Shown here: positions 52,436 to 61,286 of the stretch, one piece after another
Layout: each line of letters opens with the position of its first letter
Numbering within the stretch: the first letter of the stretch is position 1
Source: Anaerosacchariphilus polymeriproducens
GTDB lineage: Bacteria; Bacillota; Clostridia; Lachnospirales; Lachnospiraceae
Assembly: GCF_003363435.1 (NCBI RefSeq)
Contig: NZ_QRCT01000009.1
Location: 62,001 to 126,000, forward strand
DNA: 64,000 nucleotides
Direction: 5' to 3'
Translations under genes and position numbers: made by a program
Notes under the pieces: generated by a model
Told to the model about the DNA's origin: nothing
Seen by the model: only the letters and a program-made list of their open reading frames with translations
Databases searched by the model: none

Positions 52436-53713
52436 ATGACAATTCATGTAGTCAAAAGTGGAGAAACTATTTATTCTATCGCTGATAAATATGGTGTATC
52501 AGCTGATAGACTTATCATTGAGAATGAAATAAATAATCCCAATAATCTAGTAGTAGGAGAAGCTATTGTTATATTGTATCCAGAAATAACGTATACAGTC
52601 CAACCGGGAGATACGATAGGTATGATAGCGGAAAAACATAATGTAACGGTTTTTGAACTCTTAAGGAACAATCCATATTTGTCAGATCAAGTATATATTT
52701 ATCCTGGTGAGGAGATTGTGATTCGTTATGAAGGGAACAAAGACAGGAGGATAACCATTAATAGTTATGCATATCCATTTATTGATATGGACATTCTTAA
52801 GAAAACATTACCTTTTTTAACATATCTAACTATTTATAGCTATACGGTGACAGCAGAGGGAGAAATTAATAATATTGATGATACAGAAATTATACAAACA
52901 AGCAAGGCATACGGTGTAGCACCCATGATGATGCTGACAGCTTTTTCGCAAAGTATCGAAGAAGAAGTGAATGTAGTACATTCCATTCTATGGAGTAAAG
53001 AGAAACAAGACCGGTTCATAAATAACCTGCTTGCTATTTTAGAAACAAAAGGATATGTTGGTATAAGTGTCCATACTCCATATATTATGCCGATGGATCG
53101 TACTATATATGGAGAGTTAATGATAAAACTAGTAGAACGTTTAAAAGTGGAAGGATATAAAGTATTTAATGCTTTAAGCATACGTATATTTCAATTGCTG
53201 TCCGGAACATTCTTTCCAGGACTTGAGTATTCTGAAATCGCTCAAGAAGTAGACGCTATTACGTTAATCAGTTATACATTTGGATATACGGAAGGAATTC
53301 CACCGGGAACGGTTTCTATGAGTTCAAATAAACGATTTATTGAACGTGCAACAAAGTTAATACCACCGGAAAAAACATTTTATGGTGTTCCTACCATGGG
53401 TTATGTTTGGAGATATCCATATATTCCAAATGTCTCAAAAGGGTTGGCAGTAACTTATGATTCAGTATTAGAAATTGCAAATATTAATAATGCTGATATA
53501 AAATTTGATGAAATTACGAATACAGCTTATTTTCAATACATAACAGGGGATGAATATATTGTGAGATTTTGGGATGCCAGAAGTATAAATAATTTTGTTG
53601 AGCTTGTACCTGAATTTGATTTAAAAGGGATTAGTATCTGGAATATTATGAACTGGTTTCCTCAGATGTGGCTGGTTATTAATTCCCAGTATAGTATTGA
53701 AAAAATATTGTAA
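52436..53713 (+). CDS. LysM-LysM-GH18 (SleL/YaaH-like) protein with degenerate catalytic motif
   Basis: 425 residues. Two LysM peptidoglycan-binding repeats (about 1-46, IHVVKSGETIYSIADKYGV; about 49-95, YTVQPGDTIGMIAEKHNV) and a GH18-like barrel (about 105-425), the layout of spore cortex hydrolases. The catalytic DxxDxDxE strand is replaced: GYVGISVHTPYIMP has no acids where SleL-type proteins have G(F/Y)DG(L/V)NIDxE. It is therefore probably not an active glycosidase. There is no signal peptide, as in many spore proteins. I took the ATG at 52436 after AAAGTGAG; an in-frame GTG is at 52427. Confidence 0.85.
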   Translation: MTIHVVKSGETIYSIADKYGVSADRLIIENEINNPNNLVVGEAIVILYPEITYTVQPGDTIGMIAEKHNVTVFELLRNNPYLSDQVYIYPGEEIVIRYEGNKDRRITINSYAYPFIDMDILKKTLPFLTYLTIYSYTVTAEGEINNIDDTEIIQTSKAYGVAPMMMLTAFSQSIEEEVNVVHSILWSKEKQDRFINNLLAILETKGYVGISVHTPYIMPMDRTIYGELMIKLVERLKVEGYKVFNALSIRIFQLLSGTFFPGLEYSEIAQEVDAITLISYTFGYTEGIPPGTVSMSSNKRFIERATKLIPPEKTFYGVPTMGYVWRYPYIPNVSKGLAVTYDSVLEIANINNADIKFDEITNTAYFQYITGDEYIVRFWDARSINNFVELVPEFDLKGISIWNIMNWFPQMWLVINSQYSIEKIL

Positions 53714-53889
53714 AACCCAGCAATGATTCGGTAATGATAAAAAAACTCAAGTGGTAAATTATGGTTGACCAATATAAAAAAAGTGGATATAATAAATATG
53801 ATTTAAGGTTAGTTGATACTAACCTTATTTTCATGAACTTGAACGGAGAGTATAAAGGTATTAAAAAAATACTTAAGAAGGAGAGTAGA

Positions 53890-54765
53890 ATGTATAAGTG
53901 GTTTCAAAGATTTCGCTGGATTTTTATGACGGCTAGTTTTTTGTTTTTTGTTTTTGGTTTACAAATATTTGGAAGGTGGATTCATAATATTGATTTGCCG
54001 GTGTTTGCATGTCCTGCCAATTCGGATCAAATTGTGCATTGTGCATGCTTTTATTTATCTCATTTAGACAAGCTTTTTTTGCGAAGTTCCGTGATTGAGC
54101 TGGCAGTATATTTTTCAACGTTGTTTCTTTTTATTGTAATATTTGGAAGAACATTTTGTGGATTTATCTGTCCTATGGGCTATATGCAGGATATCGCATA
54201 TAAGATTAAAGAAATATTACATATTGATGGAATTAGTAGAAAAGAAAAATTAATGGAAGTATTGAAAGTTGCAAAATATTTAATAGTTCTGGTTTTTTTG
54301 GGAATGACTTTTTTTGGTTTCAATTTTTGCAGAATATGCCCGGCAGTTATTACTTCACCTATGTTTGCAGGGTTTAATCATGCGATAACGGTAGGCTATC
54401 TATTAGCCATTCTCATGTTTGTATTAAGTTTTTTTATGCGTAGATTCTGGTGTAATATCTGCCCATTAGGATATTTGGTAGGGATATTTCATAAAATCTC
54501 GTTCTTTAAAATAAAAAAAGATTGTCAGGCTTGTACAAGTTGTGGGGCATGTTACGAAGCTTGTCCAATGAGAATAAAAAGTATTTATACAGAAAAGTCA
54601 AAAAAAGATGTTACTACTTCCGAGTGTATTTTTTGTGGAGAGTGTGTAAAGAGTTGCCCTGAAAATAATGCTTTAGCTATTTCCTTTTGCAACAAAAAGT
54701 TTTATATTTCATCAAGAGAGGATTTTATGAGACTTAAGAGAGAAAGGAAGAAGAAACGTGGATAA
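53890..54765 (+). CDS. Membrane polyferredoxin (NapH/NosR-like)
   Basis: 291 residues with about five membrane segments and NapH-type cysteine clusters: FCGFICPMGYMQD, FCRICPAV and FWCNICPLGYL. A two-cluster ferredoxin domain follows (CQACTSCGACYEACP, CIFCGECVKSCP). Proteins of this type pass electrons between quinone- or membrane-side donors and cytoplasmic enzymes. The ATG at 53890 has AAGGAG 6 nt upstream; the frame is open back to 53761 but without support. The next gene starts inside its last codons (8-nt overlap). Confidence 0.85.
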   Translation: MYKWFQRFRWIFMTASFLFFVFGLQIFGRWIHNIDLPVFACPANSDQIVHCACFYLSHLDKLFLRSSVIELAVYFSTLFLFIVIFGRTFCGFICPMGYMQDIAYKIKEILHIDGISRKEKLMEVLKVAKYLIVLVFLGMTFFGFNFCRICPAVITSPMFAGFNHAITVGYLLAILMFVLSFFMRRFWCNICPLGYLVGIFHKISFFKIKKDCQACTSCGACYEACPMRIKSIYTEKSKKDVTTSECIFCGECVKSCPENNALAISFCNKKFYISSREDFMRLKRERKKKRG

Positions 54766-56044
54766 TGCAATGAAAAGTCCTTCCATAGATCAATGTTTAG
54801 AGGAAAGACAAAAAGAAAGATTTTTAAATAAATCAAGGCAGTTAGCAGTGAAGTATTTAAATAAACTTGAAGAATTGCCCGGAACGCCAAATAATTTTAC
54901 ATATTTTAGAAAGATATTGAAAAAAGCATTTATTGAAAATGATACTTTCATTCGTAGTACAAATGAAAAAATAATAGGAACTTATTGTGTAATGGTACCT
55001 CAAGAAATAATATATGCAGCCGGTGCAAGACCGGTTCAACTTTGTAGTGGTAATTATGCAGGCGTTCATTTTGGGGATGATATAGTTCCGAGGGATTCAT
55101 GTCCGTTGGTCAAAGCGGTTGTAGGTAACAATATGGTAAGCGGCAGCAGTATTTATGATGATTGCAGTATGTATATCGTGCCGATTACCTGCGATTGTAA
55201 GAAAAAAATGGCAGGTATATTGAAAGATTATAAAGAAACGCTTGAGTTACATGTACCTATCAATAAATTAGATGATACTGGAATGGATTATTATGTTAAA
55301 GAACTTTACATTATGATGGAAAAGATCGGGAGAATAACTGGCAAAAAGGTCACCCGTATAGATTTGGAACATCAAATTGATGAAATGGCGGTTGTACAAG
55401 ATGAAATATATCGATTTATACAGCTAAAAGGAAATCGTAATCTTTTGATTAGAGGTTCACATGCAATGGCGGTCATGAATTCATTTTCATATGATGACAA
55501 AACGTGTTGGGCGGCAAATCTTAAATTACTTAATAATGAGTTAGAGGTAAAATTAAAACAAAAAAATTATATTACTAAAAAGAAATTGCCACGAATTTTA
55601 ATTACAGGCTCACCAATTGCATTTCCTAATTTAAAGATTCCACTATTAATTGAAGAAATGGGTGGTGTTGTAGTGGCAGATGAGACCTGCATGGGAGATA
55701 GAGGTTTATATGATCCTGTTGCAGTTTGTGATACTTCTATGGATGGATTAATGCGTGCACTTGCAAATCGATATGTGTTACCATGCAGTTGTCCCATTTT
55801 TACTGAAAATAGGCAAAGAATTGAGCGAATCAAACAAATGGTTCACGATTACCAGGTGGATGGAGTCATATATCATGTTTTGAGGGGATGTTTAGTATAT
55901 GATTTTGAGTATCAAGAGATGGAAAAAGTACTGGGTGAATTGGGGATTTCCATGATACGTGTTGAAAGTGATTATAATGAAGAAGATGTAGAACAGATAA
56001 AAATTCGTATGGAAGCCTTTGTTGAAATGATTAAATTTAGATAA
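54758..56044 (+). CDS. Double-cubane-cluster-type reductase (HgdB/DCCP family)
   Basis: 428 residues from a GTG at 54758 (AAAGGA 9 nt upstream; ATG at 54770 is possible). Family motifs: GARPVQLCSGNYAG, PRDSCPLVKA, ITCDCKKKMAG, GSPIAFPNLKIPLLIEE, ADETCMGDRG, PCSCPIFTEN and LRGCLVYDFE. The spaced cysteines match the double-cubane [8Fe-9S] proteins, which with an ATP-driven activase reduce small, difficult substrates. The next-but-one gene is such an activase. The natural substrate is unknown. Confidence 0.85.
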   Translation: MDNAMKSPSIDQCLEERQKERFLNKSRQLAVKYLNKLEELPGTPNNFTYFRKILKKAFIENDTFIRSTNEKIIGTYCVMVPQEIIYAAGARPVQLCSGNYAGVHFGDDIVPRDSCPLVKAVVGNNMVSGSSIYDDCSMYIVPITCDCKKKMAGILKDYKETLELHVPINKLDDTGMDYYVKELYIMMEKIGRITGKKVTRIDLEHQIDEMAVVQDEIYRFIQLKGNRNLLIRGSHAMAVMNSFSYDDKTCWAANLKLLNNELEVKLKQKNYITKKKLPRILITGSPIAFPNLKIPLLIEEMGGVVVADETCMGDRGLYDPVAVCDTSMDGLMRALANRYVLPCSCPIFTENRQRIERIKQMVHDYQVDGVIYHVLRGCLVYDFEYQEMEKVLGELGISMIRVESDYNEEDVEQIKIRMEAFVEMIKFR

Positions 56045-56089
56045 AGTGATGTTTGGGTTATTGTAGAAAGAAGATGAGGATGAGTAAAT

Positions 56090-56893
56090 ATGAAAAACTA
56101 TTTTCTAGGGATAGATGGAGGCTCAACGTATATCAAGGCAGCTTTAATTTTAGACAAAGCAGTCGTGTTGACCAAAGTTACAAATACCGGAATAGATAAC
56201 TCCGGTGCGGCAGAAAATTTGCTAAAGGAAATGGCAAAAGAATACGGAATCAGAAGAGATGAGATCAAATACATTATGGCAACCGGCTATAGCAGAAAGA
56301 TTATTGATGTAGCAGATGAAGATGTTTCGGAAATTACAGCGCATGCATATGGAATTCGGTTAACAGCTCAAAACGGTTTTCAGCCGGGTATGATTATTGA
56401 TATCGGTGGACAGGATAGCAAAATTATTTATCTTGACAGTAATTATAATGTTAAGAATTTTTCTATGAACGATAAATGTGCAGCAGGTACCGGAAAATTT
56501 ATGGAAGTAATCGCTCAGATCCTTGAGACAACAATAGAAAAGATTGGACCGATTTCTTTAGAAAGTAAGGAACCCTGTGATATCAATAGTATGTGTGTTG
56601 TATTTGCGCAGTCAGAAGTAATATCATTAGTAGCAAGAAAATATGAAAGAAAAGATATTTTATTTGGTATGCATTTATCTATGGCCAAAAGAATCATCAA
56701 AATGATAAGAAAATCTGAGATGGGAGGAGATATTATAATGACCGGAGGAGGTGCACTAAATATTGGACTAAGAAAAGCCTTCGAAGATGAGCTTATGAGA
56801 GATGTTTATGTAGCTGAATATCCTCAGTTTAACGGTGCTATTGGTGCGGCGTTACTTGCAAAAGAGAGGTATGAAAAAGATGTCAACAATTGA
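56090..56893 (+). CDS. ATP-dependent activase of the double-cubane reductase (HgdC-like)
   Basis: 267 residues. ASKHA motifs GIDGGSTYIKAALIL, DIGGQDSKIIYL and GGGALN, with cysteines in NDKCAAGTGKFMEV and SMCVVFAQSEV that bridge a 4Fe-4S cluster in the homodimer. It should hydrolyse ATP and pass low-potential electrons to the reductase 45 nt upstream. It overlaps the next gene by 14 nt. Confidence 0.9.
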   Translation: MKNYFLGIDGGSTYIKAALILDKAVVLTKVTNTGIDNSGAAENLLKEMAKEYGIRRDEIKYIMATGYSRKIIDVADEDVSEITAHAYGIRLTAQNGFQPGMIIDIGGQDSKIIYLDSNYNVKNFSMNDKCAAGTGKFMEVIAQILETTIEKIGPISLESKEPCDINSMCVVFAQSEVISLVARKYERKDILFGMHLSMAKRIIKMIRKSEMGGDIIMTGGGALNIGLRKAFEDELMRDVYVAEYPQFNGAIGAALLAKERYEKDVNN

Positions 56894-57554
56894 AATAACT
56901 GGTTTTACCTCATGTCTTCTAAGTTCAATTGTTATGGGATTATCATGTGGGAGCGGTTGTAGTCCGATGATAAGTATGTTTTTAACTGGTTATGTAGTTC
57001 AGGCAGAGGGCGATTCTCAAAAAACAGGGAGGGTTTTTGTTAGATTTTTTATGGGGAAGGCTTTGGCGGTGTTAATCGTTTGTTTGACAGCATCTTTGGT
57101 CGGTGAGATATTTGTGAATGAAGGCGGATATTTTGGGAAGTATAAATTTACATATTTAATGCCAATATTTCTTATTATTTCAGGAATTTATATGTTAATG
57201 GAATGTATAAGACGGTCTGGGAAAAAAGAATGTTCTACTTGTGGCTCATGTAAAAGAGATAATAGAATAACAAATGTTTCACCACTGATTGGAGGTTTTT
57301 TCTATGGGTTGACGCCTTGTGCACCATTAATTATTATATCCGGTTATGCACTGACAATGTTTCTTTGGCAGGCATTAATATTAGGAATTGTATTTAGTAT
57401 AACATGTACTTTGGCTCCTTTCGTTTTAATATTTATTATTACAAAATTAGTGATGAATAAAATGCAAGAAGAAGTACCGAAAATGTTTGGATTTGTTCGT
57501 TATGGAATTTATGTAATGATAATAATAACAGGTGTTATTATGCTGTTTTCATAA
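56880..57554 (+). CDS. Cysteine-containing membrane protein (TauE/UreH or CcdA-like)
   Basis: 224 residues with about six membrane segments. The first segment has CGSGCSP, the second half begins with TPCAP, and a cytoplasmic or outer loop has ECSTCGSCKRD. This paired-cysteine layout recalls DsbD/CcdA-type thiol-electron carriers and UreH/TauE-like exporters; I cannot choose. The ATG at 56880 overlaps the activase gene by 14 nt and follows AGAGAGG by about 10 nt. It may handle thiol, sulfur or metal supply for the reductase. Confidence 0.7.
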   Translation: MSTIEITGFTSCLLSSIVMGLSCGSGCSPMISMFLTGYVVQAEGDSQKTGRVFVRFFMGKALAVLIVCLTASLVGEIFVNEGGYFGKYKFTYLMPIFLIISGIYMLMECIRRSGKKECSTCGSCKRDNRITNVSPLIGGFFYGLTPCAPLIIISGYALTMFLWQALILGIVFSITCTLAPFVLIFIITKLVMNKMQEEVPKMFGFVRYGIYVMIIITGVIMLFS

Positions 57555-57604
57555 ATAAGGATAGGGGTAAAGTGCCAAAATTTTATAAGAAAAGAGGGAA
57601 GAAA

Positions 57605-58843
57605 ATGAAGGGGAATTTTTTAGATTTATATGATAAGGAGTGGAGTGACTCTATTAATATGATAAATAAAAAGAGTAAAACATTAAAAGAAATGGCTTAT
57701 TTTACGAAACTTGCACAAGAACATGCGCAAGCATTATTGGAGAAAGAACCGAAAGTGATTATACTTGGATTGGATTTTCCAGAAGAGATTTTATTAGCAC
57801 TAGAAAAAGAACATGTTTATGTCATAGGGGGGAGTCTTATTAGTTCCAATGAAGCTGACAATATGGTACCTAGAGATACAGATGCCGTTACAAAATCAAT
57901 ACTTGGCATTTTGCTTCAGAAGGGAATGGATTTGGATAAGAATCAAGTTGTTTTAATACCTATTGTTTGTGATAGTATGAGAAAACTTTCGAATATGTTA
58001 AATGATAAAATGCGTGTGATTCCAATAGAATTACCAAGCACAAAAAATAGTATTAGTTTGTGTAAAAGATGGGAGCAGCAGGTTGAAGAAGTTATAGCCT
58101 TATTAGAGAAGCACTTAAAACGAAAAATAACAAAGTCGAAACTATTAAAAGCTATAACAAGTATTAAAAATGCAAAAAATGCATATCAGAAATTAGAAAA
58201 TACATATAAAAAATATAGAAGTGTATTTAACGGAAGTATGCTTATGCTGGTAGCGAATTCTTATTTTTGGGAAAGTTCAAAAGATATTTGGGCCAATCAT
58301 GTTCAAGCATTAGCAAAGGAAATGAAAGGATTCGAAAAATTGGATGAGATTAGGATAAATAGAAAACCACAGTTATTATTGATAGGTTCACCAATCTATT
58401 TTCCAAATTATAAGATTCCATTTTTATTAGAAGAATTGGAGATGGATATTGCAGCAACGATAAATCCGATAACAAATTTCTTACAGGAAAGAAAAAGTTT
58501 AGCAAATAATAAGTTCCATCAAATGATTCATGAATTAAGCAAAAAGGCGTTATCGAATGGTATTTCCCCTTCTTTTGTAGAAAATGAAGGGCTTTATAAG
58601 AGAACACTGGAATTGAATAAAAAGTTTCAATTTGATGGTGTGATATTTCATGTTTTAAAAGGTCAGATAGAGTATGATTTTGAACTAAGAAAATTCGAAG
58701 CCTTTTTTGAACAATTACAAATACCAATATTTCGTTTAGAAACAGATTATAATTATCAGGATATCGAGCAGTTACGTATTCGTTTGGAAGCATTTAATGA
58801 AATGATTACTCAGAAGATTATGGTAGAAGGCAGGAGTGCGTAA
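57605..58843 (+). CDS. Cysteine-depleted paralogue of the double-cubane reductase
   Basis: 412 residues. The C-terminal half matches the upstream reductase closely: GSPIYFPNYKIPFLLEE, FDGVIFHVLKGQIEYDFELR, DYNYQDIEQLRIRLEAFNEM. But cluster positions have changed: PRDSC is PRDTD, ITCDC is IVCDS, LRGC is LKGQ and ADETC is lost. Only two cysteines remain, so it should not hold the double cubane. It may be the non-cluster partner of a heterodimer, like HgdA to HgdB. The ATG at 57605 has AGAGGG upstream; the frame extends to a GTG at 57572. Confidence 0.8.
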   Translation: MKGNFLDLYDKEWSDSINMINKKSKTLKEMAYFTKLAQEHAQALLEKEPKVIILGLDFPEEILLALEKEHVYVIGGSLISSNEADNMVPRDTDAVTKSILGILLQKGMDLDKNQVVLIPIVCDSMRKLSNMLNDKMRVIPIELPSTKNSISLCKRWEQQVEEVIALLEKHLKRKITKSKLLKAITSIKNAKNAYQKLENTYKKYRSVFNGSMLMLVANSYFWESSKDIWANHVQALAKEMKGFEKLDEIRINRKPQLLLIGSPIYFPNYKIPFLLEELEMDIAATINPITNFLQERKSLANNKFHQMIHELSKKALSNGISPSFVENEGLYKRTLELNKKFQFDGVIFHVLKGQIEYDFELRKFEAFFEQLQIPIFRLETDYNYQDIEQLRIRLEAFNEMITQKIMVEGRSA

Positions 58844-58844
58844 A

Positions 58845-59663
58845 ATGACCCGAAAATATAGAACAATTTTATTAGGTATTGTTGTAATGATCAAAATATC
58901 TATTATTTCAAGTCCATATTTGAAATGTGTTATTATGCCGCAGTTAATGGAAAAAAGAGAAATGTCTTTTCAATCCAGAACCAATTCAGATATCCAGAAT
59001 CAATTACTTTGGTTTTCTTATAAAGATGGAAATATTGCGTTAAACTATCATCCAATATTACAAGACAAAATCCATAATGTAATGTATTTGGATAAGAAGG
59101 GCAGCAGTCATGAAGAGCCAGGAAAAACGTTAGAATTTTCTTCCATTATGAGTGGGAGTTTTTTAGTACTTGCAGACAATTTGAAATTAGATATTAATGG
59201 TGATGGAAATTACGAAAACATTTTTTTGTGTGCAAAAACTGATACCAATGAAACGCAGGGAAAACCAAATTTTTCAACAAAGTTTAAAAAAAGTAATATA
59301 CCGATTGAAATAATTGTAAAAAACAAGACCTCAATTTTTGTTTTGGTATATGGGAAGCCATATACCGGACCATTATCTGTAAAATCAAGGCGTGGATTAA
59401 ATAAAGAATTTAGTGTAAAAAGCGGGAATATTTCATTTATTGACGTGCGTGATTTAAGAGAAGGAATTGTTGTAACATGTAAAGACAGTCAAAATTGTGT
59501 TCTGATTGGTTCTTATATTCAGGAAAAACATACATTATTTACGCTGCAACACGCTAAGGTAATGATTCCGTTTTTTTTCATAATAATTTCTGTTGCTATT
59601 AATGTAAGTTTAATATGTATTTTTAGAAGAAAAATAAAAAAAGTATATTCTAATTTTGCGTAA
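58845..59663 (+). CDS. Two-span membrane protein of unknown function
   Basis: 272 residues. An N-terminal membrane segment (ILLGIVVMIKISIISSPYL), a 200-residue domain with LKLDINGDGNYENIFLC (an EF-hand or dockerin-like calcium loop), and a C-terminal segment (MIPFFFIIISVAINVSLICIF) followed by a positive tail. The middle is probably outside the cell. The ATG at 58845 follows AGGAG and comes 1 nt after the previous stop, so it belongs to the operon. The role is unknown. Confidence 0.65.
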   Translation: MTRKYRTILLGIVVMIKISIISSPYLKCVIMPQLMEKREMSFQSRTNSDIQNQLLWFSYKDGNIALNYHPILQDKIHNVMYLDKKGSSHEEPGKTLEFSSIMSGSFLVLADNLKLDINGDGNYENIFLCAKTDTNETQGKPNFSTKFKKSNIPIEIIVKNKTSIFVLVYGKPYTGPLSVKSRRGLNKEFSVKSGNISFIDVRDLREGIVVTCKDSQNCVLIGSYIQEKHTLFTLQHAKVMIPFFFIIISVAINVSLICIFRRKIKKVYSNFA

Positions 59664-59700
59664 CGTTACTTTTTTTAATAAAAATGAATAAATTTATTTT

Positions 59701-59740
59701 AAAACTACCATTTATTATTATTTATGGTAGTTTTTTATTT
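59701..59740 (+). terminator. Terminator of the reductase operon
   Basis: AAAACTACCAT and ATGGTAGTTTT form an 11-bp stem with a 12-nt loop, followed by TTTATTTT. Confidence 0.8.
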
Positions 59741-59751
59741 TAGTCAAAGGT

Positions 59752-59779
59752 TTGACAAATGATATAAATACAGTAGAAT
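59752..59779 (+). promoter_or_regulatory. Promoter of nhaC-ansA
   Basis: TTGACA (59752-59757), 16 bp, TAGAAT (59774-59779). Confidence 0.6.
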
Positions 59780-59834
59780 ATAGTAGGGGTTACCATAATA
59801 ATTCTATCAAATTTTAATTGGAGGTTCTTACATA

Positions 59835-61250
59835 ATGAAAAGTAAAAAAAGGCCAAATTTGTTTCAGTCTATATTTGTATTGGGAGGATTTTTATTTCTG
59901 GCATTTTTATTTAATGCTTTAGAAATTAAGATTCATCTTGCAATTTTTTGCGCATGGTTTTTGGCAATGTTCGTAGGAAAAATGACAGGTCATAGTTACA
60001 AAGAAATGGAATATTCCGTTACAAAAGGGATTTATAATGGAATGGACGCTGTTCTAATTTTATTGTCAGTTGGAGTTTTAGTAGGTACCTGGATTTCAGG
60101 TGGTATTGTACCAAGCTTGATTTATTATGGATTGAAAGTCATTCATCCTTCCATATTCTTGCTTACAACACTAATTATTTGCAGTCTTACATCAGTAGCG
60201 ACTGGGACTTCCTGGGGAACAGCAGGGACAGCAGGGATTGCAATGATGGGGATTGGAGCCGGATTAGGGATACCTGCACCAATTACTGCCGGAGCTGTGC
60301 TATCGGGTGCATATTTTGGTGATAACTTATCACCGTTATCGGATAGTACCATTTTAACGGCATCTATGTGTGATATTGATGTAATGGATCATGTGAAAGG
60401 TATGTTTCCGTTGTCTCTTATCGGATATATCATGTCAGGTATTGCATTCACAATTACAGGTTTTATTGTTGGCGGAGGAAAAGCAGATTTGTCACAAATT
60501 AATCAAGTAATGAATTCGTTGGATAGTATATTTAATATCAGTTTAATTTCTTTTGTACCAATGCTTGTTGTTATTGTCTTGCTCATTTTAAAAATGCCTT
60601 CACTTCCTGTGATTTTTTTGGGATCTGGTCTAGGTATTGTCTGGGGCATAATATTTCAAGGGTTATCACCAGTTTCAGCGATTTCAAGTGCTTGGGCACA
60701 GATACCGAGTAATACCGGGATTGATTTTGTTGATGAGATTTTAAAACGTGGTGGTATGAATAGCATGTTAGAATCTGTTGGAATTATTATACTGGGTCTT
60801 GGTTTTGGTGGGTTATTAGATCAAATTGGTATTATCAAAGTTATTGCTGATAAAATTGATAATTTTATCCATGGTGGCGGTATGCTTACAATATCTTCAT
60901 TAATTGTTGGATTTCTAGGCAACTTGTTTGGAAGTGCAATGTATGTATCCATAATCCTAACTCCTAAAGTAATGGCTCCTAAATATGACGAATTAGGATA
61001 TAGCAGAAAAATTCTTTCAAGAAACACTGAATTTGGTGGGACCTTAACAGCAGGTATGATACCTTGGAGTGACAATGGAATTTTTATGGCGGGTATTCTG
61101 GGCGTCTCAACATTACAATATCTACCATATATGTGGTTGGTATTTTCATGTATTATTGTTGCCATAATAGGGGGATTTACCGGGCTATTTATGTGGGACA
61201 ATAAAAATGATGTTAGAATGAGCGTAGTTAATAATAATATTGAGAAGTAG
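59835..61250 (+). CDS. nhaC: NhaC family Na+/H+ antiporter
   Basis: 471 residues, about eleven membrane segments. GTSWGTAGTAGIAMMGIG, GAYFGDNLSPLSDSTILTAS and the later TEFGGTLTAGMIPWSDNG are NhaC motifs; some members exchange malate and lactate instead. Paired with the asparaginase gene 36 nt downstream, it might instead exchange an acidic amino acid product, but that is inference. TGGAGG precedes the ATG. Confidence 0.88.
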   Translation: MKSKKRPNLFQSIFVLGGFLFLAFLFNALEIKIHLAIFCAWFLAMFVGKMTGHSYKEMEYSVTKGIYNGMDAVLILLSVGVLVGTWISGGIVPSLIYYGLKVIHPSIFLLTTLIICSLTSVATGTSWGTAGTAGIAMMGIGAGLGIPAPITAGAVLSGAYFGDNLSPLSDSTILTASMCDIDVMDHVKGMFPLSLIGYIMSGIAFTITGFIVGGGKADLSQINQVMNSLDSIFNISLISFVPMLVVIVLLILKMPSLPVIFLGSGLGIVWGIIFQGLSPVSAISSAWAQIPSNTGIDFVDEILKRGGMNSMLESVGIIILGLGFGGLLDQIGIIKVIADKIDNFIHGGGMLTISSLIVGFLGNLFGSAMYVSIILTPKVMAPKYDELGYSRKILSRNTEFGGTLTAGMIPWSDNGIFMAGILGVSTLQYLPYMWLVFSCIIVAIIGGFTGLFMWDNKNDVRMSVVNNNIEK

Positions 61251-61286
61251 AATACATAAATACTTTAATCAGAGGGCGATTATATT

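Noticed and set aside
52391-52436. CATATATTG upstream of the LysM/GH18 gene as a sigma-K -10 box
   Set aside because: No AC box at 16-17 bp upstream, unlike the two gvpA copies. The box alone is common in AT-rich DNA.
53761-53889. 43-residue N-terminal extension of the membrane polyferredoxin
   Set aside because: The strong AAGGAG lies just before the ATG at 53890 and the extension is soluble and without family similarity.
58350-58793. 147-codon minus-strand frame inside the reductase paralogue
   Set aside because: Antisense to a supported gene and no start signal; its length is explained by the AT-rich composition.
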